Of a stretch of DNA of 64,000 nucleotides, positions 48,781 through 61,381 are shown one piece after another; position 1 is the first letter of the stretch, and every line of letters begins with the position of its first letter. Origin of the DNA: Psettodes erumei (lineage: Eukaryota; Chordata; Actinopteri; Pleuronectiformes; Psettodidae); NCBI GenBank assembly GCA_016785225.1, contig JAFBJZ010000603.1:1155001-1219000 (forward strand), given 5' to 3'. Below the pieces are notes generated by a model that saw only the letters and a program-made list of their open reading frames with translations, made no database searches and was not told where the DNA came from. The position numbers and the translations under genes are program-made.

Positions 48781-48862
48781 AGTGTTTCTTCTTCGTATCC
48801 CAGATGCGAGTGCCAAGTGAGGGGAGGGCGACTGAAGCTGTACCCGGGCCGCACGCTCATCA

Positions 48863-48870
48863 TATTTATA
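48863..48870 (-). promoter_or_regulatory. wnt8a: TATA box of the upstream wnt8a copy
   Basis: On the minus strand tataaata, about 85 nt before the ATG at 48780. Confidence 0.6.
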
Positions 48871-50992
48871 TGCCCTCGCCTCTTTGATTGACAGATTTGT
48901 CCCGCAGGTAGCGTTTCACTGTGAAAATGTGTCAACGACGACGCTGATTGCCCGCGTCCCATAGACAACCAGGAGCCGCCGGTGCACTTCAAAGAAGTGA
49001 CGCAAACAGTTAAACAGCCCCTCATTCACTCCTTCATCCATTCATTCATTCACCTGTCGTTCCCAGGCTCGAATCCTCACACGCATTTTCTCACGAAGTG
49101 AAACACGTCCCGTGATTTACGGATAGGGTTAATAAATGCATATGATATTGTATGCGTACAGTAGTTTACCGAAGAAATTGGCCTATTTATTTCGGGGGGG
49201 GGCTGCACAAACGCCGCAACGCAAACCCAACCGCACCGAATAACGCGGCGGGGCCCTCATGTGTCGCTGGAAGCGTTTGGGAAATGGCACCAGTGTCCCG
49301 GGGGGGAAAGAGAGAGCAACTACAAAGCCATAAAGCCTTTCAGGGGCTGACGGCATAGTCATGTAAATATTGCCTCACACGTTGGCGACATTGGCATCGT
49401 CGTGATAATAGGATAATAGATGTTTCCCTGGGAAACAACTCGGTGTGAAAACAGTCTGGAATTTACAAGAGCATAAACACATAAGAGCTTTAACGTCTCC
49501 ACCATTAAATTGTAAGTCACTTTATTGGTATACCTGTATAATAATAGTCTATGATGGGTTCATTCTGTAAATCTTACCAAATCCAGGGACCAGATTAGTC
49601 ATATTGATATTGATTATAATGACAGGGATCCGGGATTATCCACGGTTTAGCTCAATCACTTTTAATTCTGATGATCATCGCACCTTGATTTAAATCGCGC
49701 AATCACTGCCATCATCAACAGCAGTCAGTGCCAGTTTCTGTCATTCCATGCTCATATTGTGATGCGATGGGAGAGTTAGCGATGAACATTACTGTTTTTT
49801 TTTTTTTTTTTTAATTAAATGCCCCGAGCTTGTCAAATCCCCTCTCAGCCACTCAAATTCCTTAAAACAACAATCCACTCATCGCGGCGGACAATAGAGG
49901 GGCGGCCGGGCGAGGTGTAGGTGAGGATAATCCCCACTAATTAGATATGACCCGCATTCATCCAGCAGCATGACTGAAACCTGGAGCCCCCCCCCAACAG
50001 CTGGCGATTAAAAATCAGTCCTGTACGCTTCATAATTCGGGTTGTTGAGTGGGAGGGTGGGCTCTTTAACGGTTTTTAATGGGTTAATAACCCGCGAACG
50101 ATGGCCGTCCACCCAGCCGGGCGTGTTTTCTATACTGGAACATCTCCCACACATCGAAACCTCTCTCCCGGGCCAATCACCTGGGCTGTTAAGTGGCGTT
50201 TAAAGAATATATTTTAATTAATTCGTTGCCTGTTATTGATTTCAAGATGGCAGATCCGAAATTTCGGATCGCCTGTTAAAGTTGTGATCACATTATACAC
50301 AAATTGACAACGAAAAAAAGATACAATGGATTATGTTTTTACGTAACTCCCTGATAACGTACAGTCCATCCCAGCCTTAAAATGATCATGTCAGGGTCAG
50401 AAACTTCGGTTTACACGATGCTTAAAATAGAGCGCGTTGATAAAATAGTTGCGAGATACGTTTCAGACACATTAGGCCGTCCAGGGTGCGCTCATGCGAG
50501 ATTTATGGCAGCGCCGAGTGAGGCAAATAGAGCAATGAAGGCCCGGGAGGTGACGGGTTTGACAGGCCGAGGAGGAGAGGTGGCAGGGCCGGTGACGCCG
50601 GCCAGCCACACCAGTAGCCAGGGCCGTGCAATCCATGAGGTCCCAGGGGGGGATAGACCCCCCCCCCCAATAAATAATCCAGTGAATTTAATTCAATACT
50701 AAATAAAATGCTGTTTCAGCATTCTTTAAAGCAACGGATGTTTAGATTTTGCCAAAAAATATATATTTTTAAAAATCTATTTTTATTTCATAAAGGTAGT
50801 GGTTTTTGACAGTGGTTCTTGTTCTTCTTTTTCTAATCGTTTGCTTTTTGCTGACACCAGTGTCGTCACCAAGCCCCGCCCCTCAGCAGCAGCTCGTCAG
50901 CAGGCTAGCTCCTATTAGCCACAAGGAGACGGCCACTGTACAGAATGGTGTATTTAGGCAACCAGGCAGCCTCAGCATCAGATGCTACTGCT
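48871..50992. other. Upstream flank of the wnt8a pair, no gene seen
   Basis: No supported ORF. Short AT-rich blocks and homopolymers are present. As the 5' flank of an early-zygotic gene it is the likely seat of mesoderm enhancers, but I could not pick out factor sites with confidence. Confidence 0.45.
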
Positions 50993-52001
50993 CAGGGCCG
51001 GCCTGTGGCATATATAGGCAAATGCTAAGGGCGCCATCCATCCAGGGGGCGCCAGAAGTGGGGGATGAAAAAAATATATAATTTCCACTATTCTTAAAAC
51101 TAGTTGGTGATTTTAATTTAACTGTATAGCAAAGCCTATAAAAGTAATAATAATAATGATATTTCCTAAGCCGCCCCTCCACCTCTGACTAATCAGACTT
51201 TACCTGCTACTTCGAGGGATGGTCGTTTCTTGATGCGTAAACAAGCTCAAAACATGTCAAAACGTCCCAAACTGTCTGGTGCCCAGGGGAGGAAAAAAAG
51301 AAAAGACAGAGGACAGAGGTAATGTTACAGTAAAGATGATGTCATGATATTATTTTTCTGTTGCAGAACGATAAATGATAATGCTATTAACAATTAGCAT
51401 AACACAGTTAGCTAATCAATAAATTGCCAGTGCTAACTGTTAGTTTTAGCGTGTACGGAAAATAGTAATGTTACTACTTTCATCTTACCTTCCTCAGGTA
51501 AATGTGGAAATATTAGATTTATTCAGCAGGAGTTATAATGTTTAATTTGTTTACATTCTGACATCTGGTTAGCTGACATTTTCCTATATTATACTGCAGT
51601 TTACTGATTCTTTTCATTCTGCTAATTAGCATTAGTAATTTTTTGCTCACACTGGTTTCTTTATTATCTTATTTTGTGCAGTGTCTTATTTATATTGTAT
51701 CTTGTGTCTTGTATGTCACTTGTTTACACTTTTTATTTTGGGAGTATTTAAATGTCATACCTTATGTGAGCTATTTATGTTATATTTCATATATTCAGTT
51801 CATTTTTTTGTATTTCTTTCTTTAATAAAGTAAATAAAGTATTTTGAATGTGCAATTTCTTTATTTAAATAAAAGAATGTCCAACACAAAGCTATTCAGT
51901 TTCTTGTGAGTATATGTACACTAGCAGCGGAATTTACTGCAATGCAAGGGGGGAGCCACCTAAAATCTTTGCCTAGGGCGCCAAATTGGTTAGGGCCGGG
52001 T
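50993..52001. mobile_element. hAT-like non-autonomous DNA transposon, about 1.0 kb
   Basis: The left edge reads cagggccggcctgtggcat followed by taggcaaatgctaagggcgc; the right edge reads cctagggcgccaaattggtt and agggccggg. Read on the opposite strand the right edge begins acccggccctaacc, an imperfect inverted match to the left edge. This edge style (CAGGGCCGGCCC, GGCGCC blocks) is familiar from hAT elements related to ZMYM1-like transposases in fish. The interior is AT-rich without a transposase ORF. Flanks (ctactgct / ctacgact) resemble a mutated 8-bp target-site duplication. The limits are approximate. Confidence 0.5.
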
Positions 52002-53315
52002 CTACGACTGCTGCTGTTGTTAATATTCACTTAATGATGCCACTAATGACTGTTTTCATCATCAGTTAATTTGCAATTAATGTTTGCGTTAATGTTTCAT
52101 TCATTTCCAATCATTTGGAATTGATTAATAGGTCAATGTCAGAAAAGTAGTGAAACATCCACAACACAGTTTCCCAGAGCTTGAGGTAACATATTTGTCC
52201 CAGTTTGGAAGTTGAAGCTATTCTATTTAAGTAAAACAGTAAATATACATGTTAGAGACTGATGCTCCTGAACCTTTGGAATTTTTTGCTCCAAAATAAT
52301 TTTGCTTTTAATAATTAATTGATGATAAAAGTTGGCACCGATCACTGTTGTACCGATTAATAAACTGATCATCTAAAATCAAGTAAAAACCTAAAAGCTG
52401 AGCTGGCTCAAAGCGTTAGCTAGCTAGCTGCCAAATAAAACAGAAGGTGAAGCAATTTAAGGAGCTGACTTAGAATAATTGACACATTAATTGTACAATT
52501 AGTTATGTTGTATACTAGTATACTAGTAATCTGGTTTAATTTCTGTATATATGCTTGTTTGATATAGGCTCAGAGAACATGATTGCCATTTTTTATGGTT
52601 ATTACTGTTACGGTGTAAAAAACCTTTCTCAAATAATTATTTCAGGGAAATTAACGGAAATGTGGCCCCTGTTTGTGCTTTTACCTCATCTTGTCACAAA
52701 AAAAATGTTGACAATTTAAAGCAAGGTAGACTAGTTTCGGCTATGAACTCATACAGTATATGAGGTGTGACTTGCGCAGTAGTATGCTGGAATAATTTAT
52801 ATACGTGTGCGTGATCATCCCGTGCCTCATGAGTGTGCGTGTCTGATAAAATGGACACAGATATAAATGAGACGGCACAGTGCACGGCAGCGACTGGTTC
52901 CACGTCTTCATATTTATTTCATAAAGAAAAGTAAAAAGTTTATTAAGAAAACACCCCACATGATTAGACGTTGCTCCCGTGTCTGTCGACACCCCTACCC
53001 CCCCGCCCCCCACCTCAGCCTGGATGCCGGCCCCTCCCTCTGTGCTACATCACTACACCGCTCCCCAGTTTGGCAATATTGGAGGCGCGTTAGCTAGAGG
53101 CTAGCAGCGCAAGACGGGCACCCAGGCTGAAGTTTTTTTCCACCCGAGTGGTAAGAGAACCCCCTGTTGTGAGGATGCCATATACCCTTACAGCACCCCA
53201 GGGAGCTCAAGAGCACCCTTTTCTGAAGACAAAGTAAGAGATTCAAATACTGTGATAATCAAAAGAAAGTGCTTTTTGCTGTGGCATCTCAGCTTCTTTT
53301 CTTCGCGTGCTGAAG
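52002..53315. other. Spacer and 3' flank of the beta-thymosin gene
   Basis: AT-rich, no ORF supported. Two minus-strand AATAAA signals (52912-52917 and 52938-52943) suit the 3' end of the thymosin transcript. Confidence 0.45.
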
Positions 53316-53731
53316 TCAAGGTGTGGCATCGCCTTTCCTCTCTTGCTCAATGGCTGTAAAAGAAGAGCAGAAGATGCCAGTGGTCAGCAGGCGCATGGTT
53401 GGTGAATGTGCCTGGGGGGGGGGGGGTGGACTGCTTTGCGGTTTGCCGTGCATCAGCGGCGCGCTGATGCTGCAGCACTTTCTGCTGCTCTGCTTGCCGA
53501 GCACGTGGTCTTTTGGCAGCGCTGGAAGTGATGAGGAGCTACTGACAGGGAAAGTGTTGCAGGGGATCAGGGCTTCAGCGTCGCTCAGAAACACGCACAC
53601 CCATGCACTCGGGGGGGGGGGGGACACTCACTCTCTTTGGTGGGCAGAGGGTTTTTCTCTTTTGTCTCCGTCTTCTTCAGCTTTGTCTTGTCGAAGCGGG
53701 AGATCTCAGTCATGTCGGGCTTGTCAGACAT
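53316..53731 (-). CDS. Beta-thymosin, 45 aa, two coding exons
   Basis: Actin-monomer-sequestering peptide of the thymosin beta-4 family, cytoplasmic. Coding exons 53731-53632 and 53353-53316 join in phase 1. The protein begins MSDKPDMTEISRFDKTKLKK and continues TETKEKNPLPTKETIEQE, including the WH2-type actin-binding core LKKTET. The tail RKGDATP departs from the usual KQAGES-like ending. The coding start is preceded 5 nt upstream by an acceptor (cttttgcag), fitting the family's untranslated first exon; a likely donor for it (ccg|gtaagaaac) lies at 54800. Which fish paralog this is (tmsb1, tmsb2, tmsb4x and others) I cannot decide, so no symbol is given. Confidence 0.9.
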
Positions 53732-54799
53732 TTCGGCTGCAAAAGATGAGAAAGACACCTGAGCATACGTAGGCCTGACCTTTCCTGTCAGCCGGCATGT
53801 TGATACTGCGGCATAATGTAATAGAGGTGCATTAAAAGTGAATTAGATATGTTGAAAAGTCAAAGCGCAGTGTTGATCACAAGAACTGTCAAAGCTCTTG
53901 ATGGCTCCGACCTGATGTTTAGAATAATCTTTCGAAGCGACTGCACATAAAGGGAGTGCCGGTGACACGTGCAGCTCAGACATGGATGCCTGCGAGCGGT
54001 CGCCGCCTCCCTCTCACGCTCTCTCTTGGTATTTCCTCTGCAAAATGGCTTTGCAGGTAACATGCGGCTTTTTTTTTTCTTAAACCGAGCTGCCTGTTCA
54101 TTTCTTTGTCCCTCCTTTTCCCTTCCCCGAGGCTCAGGTCTTTGTTCTCTTCCTTCCTCCCCTGCAGCCTCCTGGACGGAGGCGACGCTCCACAGGCTCC
54201 ACCGCAGTCATAATCCTGACCGAGCCTCGGGTCTGACTAATCTGTCTCGCTCAGTCTGGCCCAGTCACGCCTGTTTGAGCCGCCGTGGAAATGTGAACGA
54301 GCCCTCTCGCCCCGCAGCCATTTGCAAATCAAGCCGCTGTAAACTCATTCTTGCCGGTTTGAATTTAAAAGGGGGGGGGCCTAACAGAATCGGTTTGACA
54401 TAGAAATAGTCGCGCTGGGCTCACGGCAGGGATCCCCGCGTTTCCAGATTCTTGAAAAGAGGCGCACTAAATCATTTCTCGATTACCCTGAGCTGCAGAT
54501 GGCGTCTACTGTACGTCTACCTTTTCCAAGCCTTGGCATGAACCACAAGCAGTCGTAATCTCCCCTTTTATCATTAGTCAACCTAATTATACAAACATCT
54601 GTTCATTTATCACTACCATCATCATCATCAACATCAACATCCGCCTTGCACAGCATTTCACTGCTGCCATCAGCAGCCGCTTTCTCCTCATTCAGCCACA
54701 CCCCAATCCTTTGTCTGGCTTCCAGGGAAGACAACAATCCAGAGACCAAGACACGGACAGTGACAAATGCAGGACAGAGCGAAAGGACATGTTTCTTAC

Positions 54800-54960
54800 C
54801 GGTGTTCCACACAGCAGTGGGCTCAAATTCCACCGGCGGAGAGAGAGAGAGCAGGGAGGGCCGGAGACGCGGAGATGGAGAAGGGAGAGCAACACGGAAG
54901 CTGAGCTGAGTCTGCCGGTGTGTGCACGCCTGCCTGCATCCAGGGTGTGGGTATAAGAGG
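54800..54960 (-). promoter_or_regulatory. Probable untranslated first exon of the beta-thymosin gene
   Basis: A strong donor (gtaaga) at 54799 on the minus strand pairs in distance and orientation with the acceptor at 53737. The transcription start is not determined; a GA/CT-rich run at 54983-55025 lies just upstream. Confidence 0.35.
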
Positions 54961-54982
54961 GAGGGGGTGGGGGTGGGGGAGT

Positions 54983-55025
54983 AGAGAGAGAGAGAGGGGA
55001 GAGAGAGAGAGAGAGAGAGGGAGAG
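54983..55025. repeat. (GA)n microsatellite
   Basis: Nearly pure AG dinucleotide run; CT-rich on the strand of the thymosin gene, close to its presumed promoter. Confidence 0.9.
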
Positions 55026-55407
55026 TGACTGAGAGCTTCGTCAGCCTTCCTCCCTGTTATAAATATTAATTATCTCAAGGGAAAAGACCGGAGGAGCGCA
55101 GCCCCTGGTGGGAAACAGCTGTGCCGCGTAGATCATCTGAGACTGTTTACGATAAATGATTCAGGCAACGTTGTTGTTATTGCTCCACAGTGTTTTTACA
55201 GAGGAGGTCAAGGACACCGCGTGAGATTGCAGAAAAGAGATTTTGCCCGCCTTTAATCTCGAATCCTAATCTGAAATCTCAACTCTATAAAAGTCATTAC
55301 ACCCCGATAGGTGCGTTCAAAATGCGAGGCGTTACAAGCACTTAAAGAATTGCACAAAGATAGCCCCCAGAAAAAAAACTATTTATATATGTAATGTTTA
55401 TATTTAT

Positions 55408-55516
55408 CAGGGCAAGTGCCTGGCATGGGCCGCCGCCTCATACCACAGCTTTTATAGCCAGCTCGCAGTGCCCCCCGTCCTTAGAAGGACCTTTATACAA
55501 GAGCATAACACACAAC
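55408..55516 (+). repeat. Diverged repeat pair, copy A
   Basis: Shares with 55732-55845 the ordered blocks caagt, ggcatgg, atacc, cagc, ttata and gtccttagaagg followed by ccctt/cctt and acacac. Nature unknown; see findings. Confidence 0.55.
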
Positions 55517-55731
55517 AAGGAAATACACACAAATATATGATAAGGCAAGTGTAGAGTAAAATGAGGAAAGCTCAATCCAGCCGCTCATAATTTTCCTTCA
55601 TTCCACACCTCCATAATGGTCACGACATGCTGAGATTGTGACTATTTATAGAATTAGAGGGAGTGGCGTTTTCATTCTTGCAAGGGTTAGCACCGGAGAA
55701 GACCCTATTGATATTTTTAAGTTTTTCATTA

Positions 55732-55845
55732 ATAAGGACAAGTACGGCATGGACCTGCGCCAGATACCGCAGCGTTTATAAACCAAGCCGGGCGTTGTGC
55801 TTGTCCTTAGAAGGGCCTTCGTACGAACACACAAAGCCGGACGTG
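55732..55845 (+). repeat. Diverged repeat pair, copy B
   Basis: Same orientation as copy A, 323 nt downstream; by eye about two thirds of positions match over roughly 100 nt with small gaps. Confidence 0.55.
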
Positions 55846-57534
55846 AAAACATACGGAGAATGAAAGGTTCCAGGTGGTTTTCTTCCTCTTCTATGATAAT
55901 AAACTGTATCATTTGAATTTTATGCTCAGAGAAAATAATTGAATTTGAAGATATTACCGCGCGCTTTAGGAAATTTGGATTGTTCATTTTTTTATTGCTC
56001 TGTTCTCTATAAACTAAACAGAAAAATGTCTGATGAATACAGTCGTTCGTTGTGTCCCTGTCCACGGTCATACTCTGCCGTGAATTATTTCCCAGCATTC
56101 AGCCTGGTGTTTGGCCACCTGGAGCGCGCATCAGTGCTGTTACAGGTGTATGCATGGCTTCAACGTCAACTCGTTCCGTCCTTTACTTTGCGACCCGTGG
56201 AGCAGCTCTTGGTGACATCAGGCTCCGCTAAAGCCGCGGTGCGTCCAGCTCGCGGCCCTCTGCTGACGTCACGAATACCCCGCTGGTCTCTCCCTTCTCT
56301 AATCCTCCCAGGGGAGCAGTTACGACGTGCTGAGGCCAGCCGCTCAGGACATCTGCCCCGCGGCTGACGGCCCGTCTCAGAATAGCGGGGCGATAATGAG
56401 TCAACATGACCTCAGCCCTGGAAGAGTGACGGTGAGCCGAGCATGTTGGTGCGCATCGGGCTCCTGGTATGTGCCGCGCTCGCATCTGACTTCATGTTCC
56501 TGGATGACTCGGGGGTTTTACTGGAGCACCGCCGCGTCACGGTGAGGTCACGCCAACCCTCCGAGTGCTCTGCAAGAAGGCTGCAGCACCACCTGCTGCC
56601 TGAAGCCCGGAATTTGTGCACGTGGGCTTCACCAACAAAGTGGATGAGCGCAGCATGCGGGCGGCCTTGTTGCTCTTTCGCTTGACGCGAGGCTCGCTGA
56701 ATGCTACACGCAGTACCTAATCATCCGGACTAACCTGTGTGATGGCCCCGTGGAGCTAATTACGTCTCACCGCTCTCCAAATCACTTCCTGGCTCTGCCT
56801 TTCAGACACGAGTTGTTTGTTTTTACGTGATGTTGTGTGTGTGTGTGTGTTTGGGGGGGGCAGTGGGGATCTTTGACCTTCTCCGAATTTGCCCGAGCCC
56901 TCCTATTAACCTTTCTGTCAGAAATGTTGGCATGTTTGAAGCTTGTAGACGAGATGCACGCCGACAAAGGTCAGACTTAGCAGCCAGACGACCTGTCGGG
57001 AGAAATCTGACAATCCGCCGCTCCCTCTGTCAACGGTAAACAGACGACCGGTGAACCTTTTCTGAGATCAAGTCCGTCCGTGCCGCGCTGACAGCGCCTC
57101 TGCGAGCGGCCGGCGTCGCCGGTGAACGCGCTTCGAGGTCGTGTCCAGCGGCAGCCACTGGATGGCAGCACCGTGCAGTTGAAGACGCAAGATGGCTCGA
57201 GCCGTCGTCATTACGTTCCCTCATCCGCCTCGTTCAGCAGTTTTGGAGGCGTGTAGGGTCGCGGTCAAAGCGTGGCGTAAACACAGGATGGCGGCACAGG
57301 GCCGCTTTTAAATGTTGGGCTTTGAGCGCCGCGTCGAGGCGAACAGCCTGCGAGGGACAGCGAGGGTGCAGAACGAGATGCAGATGTTACTGTTCCGTCG
57401 ATTGGTCTGTCGGCATGTTTTCTTTATGAGCAAATAAAAAAAATAAAATCCCGTTGAAGCTAATCAGTTGTAAGATGGATAATAAAACATGAGCCGGTCG
57501 GCAAGGATGGCCGCGTGTTCCGTATTCAGGGTCA

Positions 57535-57600
57535 GGTCCGACTTTATTTGCACGGGGCCGATTCACAACACGCATTAGCTCGAGGCGCTTTACACAGTGA
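57535..57600. repeat. Fragment of a common fish interspersed repeat
   Basis: ctttatttgcacggggccga, ttcacaacacgcattagctc and gaggcgctttaca match in order the wording 'tttatttatatagcgcc ... ttcacaaca ... tctcaaggcactttaca' found widely in fish genomes. Family name not assigned. Confidence 0.45.
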
Positions 57601-57889
57601 GGTAATGACCACACAGTGGGTCCACTCAGAGTTTGTTTTATTTTTTGGTTGAAGGAACAGTTCGGAAACGATGCTCAACATGTTCGGGCTGACGGCTAAT
57701 AGAGAGGAGCGATGCAAGGGCTAATCTCATGTGTTTACAATAAAGACTACTTACCTACAACTCACCATGATTCTTTTTTAACTTTGACATGTGGATATAC
57801 TGCAGGTTCAGGCTGTGAAACAGCGTGTGCGTGAAATAGCCGGTAAAACCAGAACTAATCTGTTACCTTTTCTGCCCCCCCCGCTGCGA

Positions 57890-57935
57890 CCGCTCAAAGC
57901 TAAGCTAACCGGCTACTGGACGCAGCCCCCTGCCA
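57890..57935 (-). repeat. Fragment related to the 24803 repeat, opposite strand
   Basis: aaagctaagctaaccggcta reads as the reverse complement of the ccggttagcttagcttagc part of the repeat family seen at 24803-24925. Confidence 0.4.
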
Positions 57936-60900
57936 GGCGGACGCGAGAGTGGCGTCGACCTTTTCATCTCAGCCGCCGTCCAGGAGCCCGAAATGTCAAA
58001 TTTGTCCTTCAAAAGTTAATTCTCCTTCTCCCCCACCTGCCACGGTCCGGTTCGGTCTGCGGCCGGCCGCGTTCTCTGGAGCTTGGACGCAGACAAGTGG
58101 CCGCGGCTCCGCTATGACGCACGGGCAGGTGGGCGCACGCGTGCGTGCTCTCTGGCATCGCCCGAGCTGACGGCGAGCTCAAGTGTTGGCGATAGAGGAG
58201 CCATTGTTATTCAACAAGTAGAACTGTGGCTGAAGTATAATTACCAGCCGCATTCACGCAAATTAAATCCTGCCCGCCACTTCTTCGTTTTTATCAGCCT
58301 CAAGCCAACATAATGAAAGAAGTCGAACTCCAGATATGCCCAAGCCTTACACAAATTATCTTTTTACTTTGTCGGCCATTGTGGGAGTGCCGCGTTATCT
58401 CCCCAACCCATCAGATTATTCCATATTCAGGGGAGGAATTAGCTGTGAAACAAAGTGGAGCTATTGTGCGAGCAAACCGGGACGGAGTGCGCTCCCAGGA
58501 GAGTCGCAGGACGCGTGAGATGGGCCGGCGACAGCGCACAGTCAGCGAGGCCAGATAAGCCCGCCGCCTCAGTTCACGAGCCCCACGACTAATGATGCGG
58601 CGTTTGATTGGTGCCCCGCGTTCCGGCGCGCCGCGAGGATCCTGGCGCGGAGGAGTTATCTCCCCTCGCCAGCTGGGGGACAGTGACAGAGATGAAAAGA
58701 GCGGGGGGAGGAAACCGCGGTGGGGTGGGAGAAGAGGAGATGGAGACGGCGATGGGGGACGAGGAGCCCGGGAGAGAGGAGGAGATAGGCGGGAGATTAG
58801 TGTGCGCCGGCTATAAACACAGAAAGTGTTCGCAAACGCACCTCATCAGATATCGGAGAGTAATGGCAAATCTTTGAATTTGACGCCCGTAACAGGAACG
58901 TGTGTCCGTGACGTCACCCCATGCAAAATATCTGAACTTTTAGGCCAAACTTAAACTCGGTTTGTAAAGCTTAACCCGTCAAAACTAAGTCTTTCCTCTC
59001 TTTCAGCATCCCTGCCTCACCTCCTCCTCCAGGCCTGCCTCCGCTTCCTCTCCGGGATAAATCGCGACACATTAAGCATGCACAGCTCGAACAGCTTACG
59101 CCAACGATCCATCCTGCGAGTCCGCGCGGCCGTAAATTAAATGAACAAATGAGCGTGAAGACAAACGGATTCAAACCAAAAGTGAGAGCGGCCTGAAAGG
59201 TGGTCTCTTGCCTTGAGGAACACGCAATTGAGCGTGCCGCAGAGTTGTTCATCACTGGCAGTTAAAATAACAATTAATTTCTCAATGTCGGCGCAGTAAT
59301 GCAGCTTTATTTATTTTTGTTGGGTTTTTTTGGTCCACAGTCCACGGGCCTGTCGGTAAGTACGGGACGTACGAGGACGTGCACGTGAACAGAAGAGGGA
59401 GCTGAAAGGACACCGTAAAGCGCAGGGGAGAGAGAAAGGAAAGGACGCACTGTACGAGCACAGGCCAACTGCGGCACGCTGTAATGAACGAGTTGAAGGG
59501 GAAAAGGGCGAGAGCGGGAAACGACGCGTCGAGAGATGACTCCAGGGAGATACGCTGCAGGTATCCAGCGGGGGCGAGAGCTGGGCGCAGGAGTCCCGCT
59601 CCCGATCGTGTGCTCCCGAAACGTCACCAAAATACATCCGCCCCCGCTTTCCAGTGTCCAGATTCCTCCTTTGATAAAAGAGGCAGGTTGGGGGAGATCT
59701 CTGGCGGCTCCAGACCGCCACGTCCATCCTTGAGCCGCTGCGGCTGCGCGGGAGCCCGCTGCTTTCTTCCGGAACCGTTGTGGGGTTCGAAATGCACGGT
59801 ACGGGGGTGTGACATTCACAACACATCATGAAAGATTCTGGCTTTCTGCGCCAGCAGAGATGAGACTGCGGCGTTAGCGGGCGGCTTCGCAAGCTATCCA
59901 GGTGCAAGTTCTGGCTCAAGATGTAATTCAAATAATTCAGCAACTCACCTTGAAGGTGTTGTGCGCAGTTTGGTCCTTAATCCACCTGGGATATTATTAC
60001 CCGCTGCAGAATATTTAAAATCTCACCAAAATGCTCGGTAAAGTTTGAAACAAAACCGCTGGGGCGGCGCTCCAGCCCGGGCTTCGAAATGCTAAAACAG
60101 GACACCTGTATCAGAGCAAAACCCCCGAAAAAAGGATGCACACGAGTAAATCATTAGTTGCCCCCCTCCCCGAGGAAAACTTTGTCGATATGGATCGACA
60201 GCTGATCACAGGCGCGCTGAACGCGCCGCTACCGCCTCAAAGCCTCGGAGGACGAGCGCAATATCACAATCCTCGCAACGCAGCCCGCGTCGACTGCTCT
60301 CCCCACGCAATCATATTCCTCGTTAATCCTCAGGCCGACGCGTGCGAGGCTTTGAAGTCGGTTGTTAAGACTGAAGATCCGGAGTCCACAACTAACAAAG
60401 GACGAGCGCAACACAGTTACAGAGCAAAGGCTGTATAACAGAGGCGTTTTGAACGTAGCGTATCGCTTAAATATGTCCTTTCATCATTCGAGCAGGCTGC
60501 AGCAGTTTCTCTGCCTCATGCCGGCGATGAACGATTGGATTTTGTTTTCCTCTGTCGACAGCCATGATCTCACAGCAGCATAGAGGGCTGTTTGCGTCTT
60601 ACTACAACTCTTGTGCAAACGCCGAGTGAGTCACACGTGGCCCTTTTTTTTGGAAGCGGCGATCGTTTGTTCGAGGAGCGGGGGCTCGTAAACAAGCCGT
60701 CCGGACATCTGCTGGCGATCAGGAGACCGCGACGTCTCCGACGCAGCTTATCTGCTGCACAGCAACATGCAACAGTTGTACGTACTGTACTGCAGCGCTA
60801 ATTATTTTTGAAAAAAAAAGTATTCAAAGCAACTTTAACGTATGTTCTAAAATCCTCCCGGTACGGACTGAAGCCTGTTTGATTTAGCAAAGTGCGACAC

Positions 60901-60974
60901 GCTGCGCGCCTGGTTCGTTCTGATCCTCAGTTCAGAGGAAGCGTGGATCACTCAGATGATGGTCGGAGTGGAGT

Positions 60975-61005
<31 letters not shown>

Positions 61006-61356
61006 CTTCCACAAATGATTCATCCTTTTATCAGGCACATCCAGTCCACTCACATGACCTTAGGAGTCCTCTGAATTGGTGAAATCCAGAGCCACGATAA
61101 TAAGCTGAAAGTATGTCTGGGGGAGTGCAGGAATCGGGGGGGGGCTTTCATTCCGCACCTTTCTGCAGCAACGGCGACACGACGCAAAACCGGTTTTGTT
61201 TTGTGCCGTTGCAGCCGCGCACACCCGGGCGGATACGAGGTGACATCTGCCCAGGAACCCCCGCCCCCGCCCCGCTCACGCACCTGAAAGGCATCAGAAA
61301 CAGACAGATTAATAAATGTCCCTGTGACTGCTTCAGGATTAAAAAAACAAAAACAA

Positions 61357-61381
61357 AACAACAACAACAACAACAACAACA
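61357..61381. repeat. (CAA)n microsatellite
   Basis: About eight trinucleotide units within an A-rich stretch. Confidence 0.9.

Noticed and set aside
50806..51081. ORF with a hydrophobic start (signal-peptide-like) near 50.8 kb
   Set aside because: It runs into the left end of the hAT-like element and has no homology or splice support.
55646..56098. Minus-strand ORF of 150 codons near 56 kb
   Set aside because: No start or splice context, no recognised motif and mixed composition; it overlaps the repeat pair, so it was reported only as a possible relic.
57791..58117. Plus-strand ORF near 57.8 kb
   Set aside because: It spans a repeat fragment (gctaagctaaccggcta) and has no recognisable protein features.
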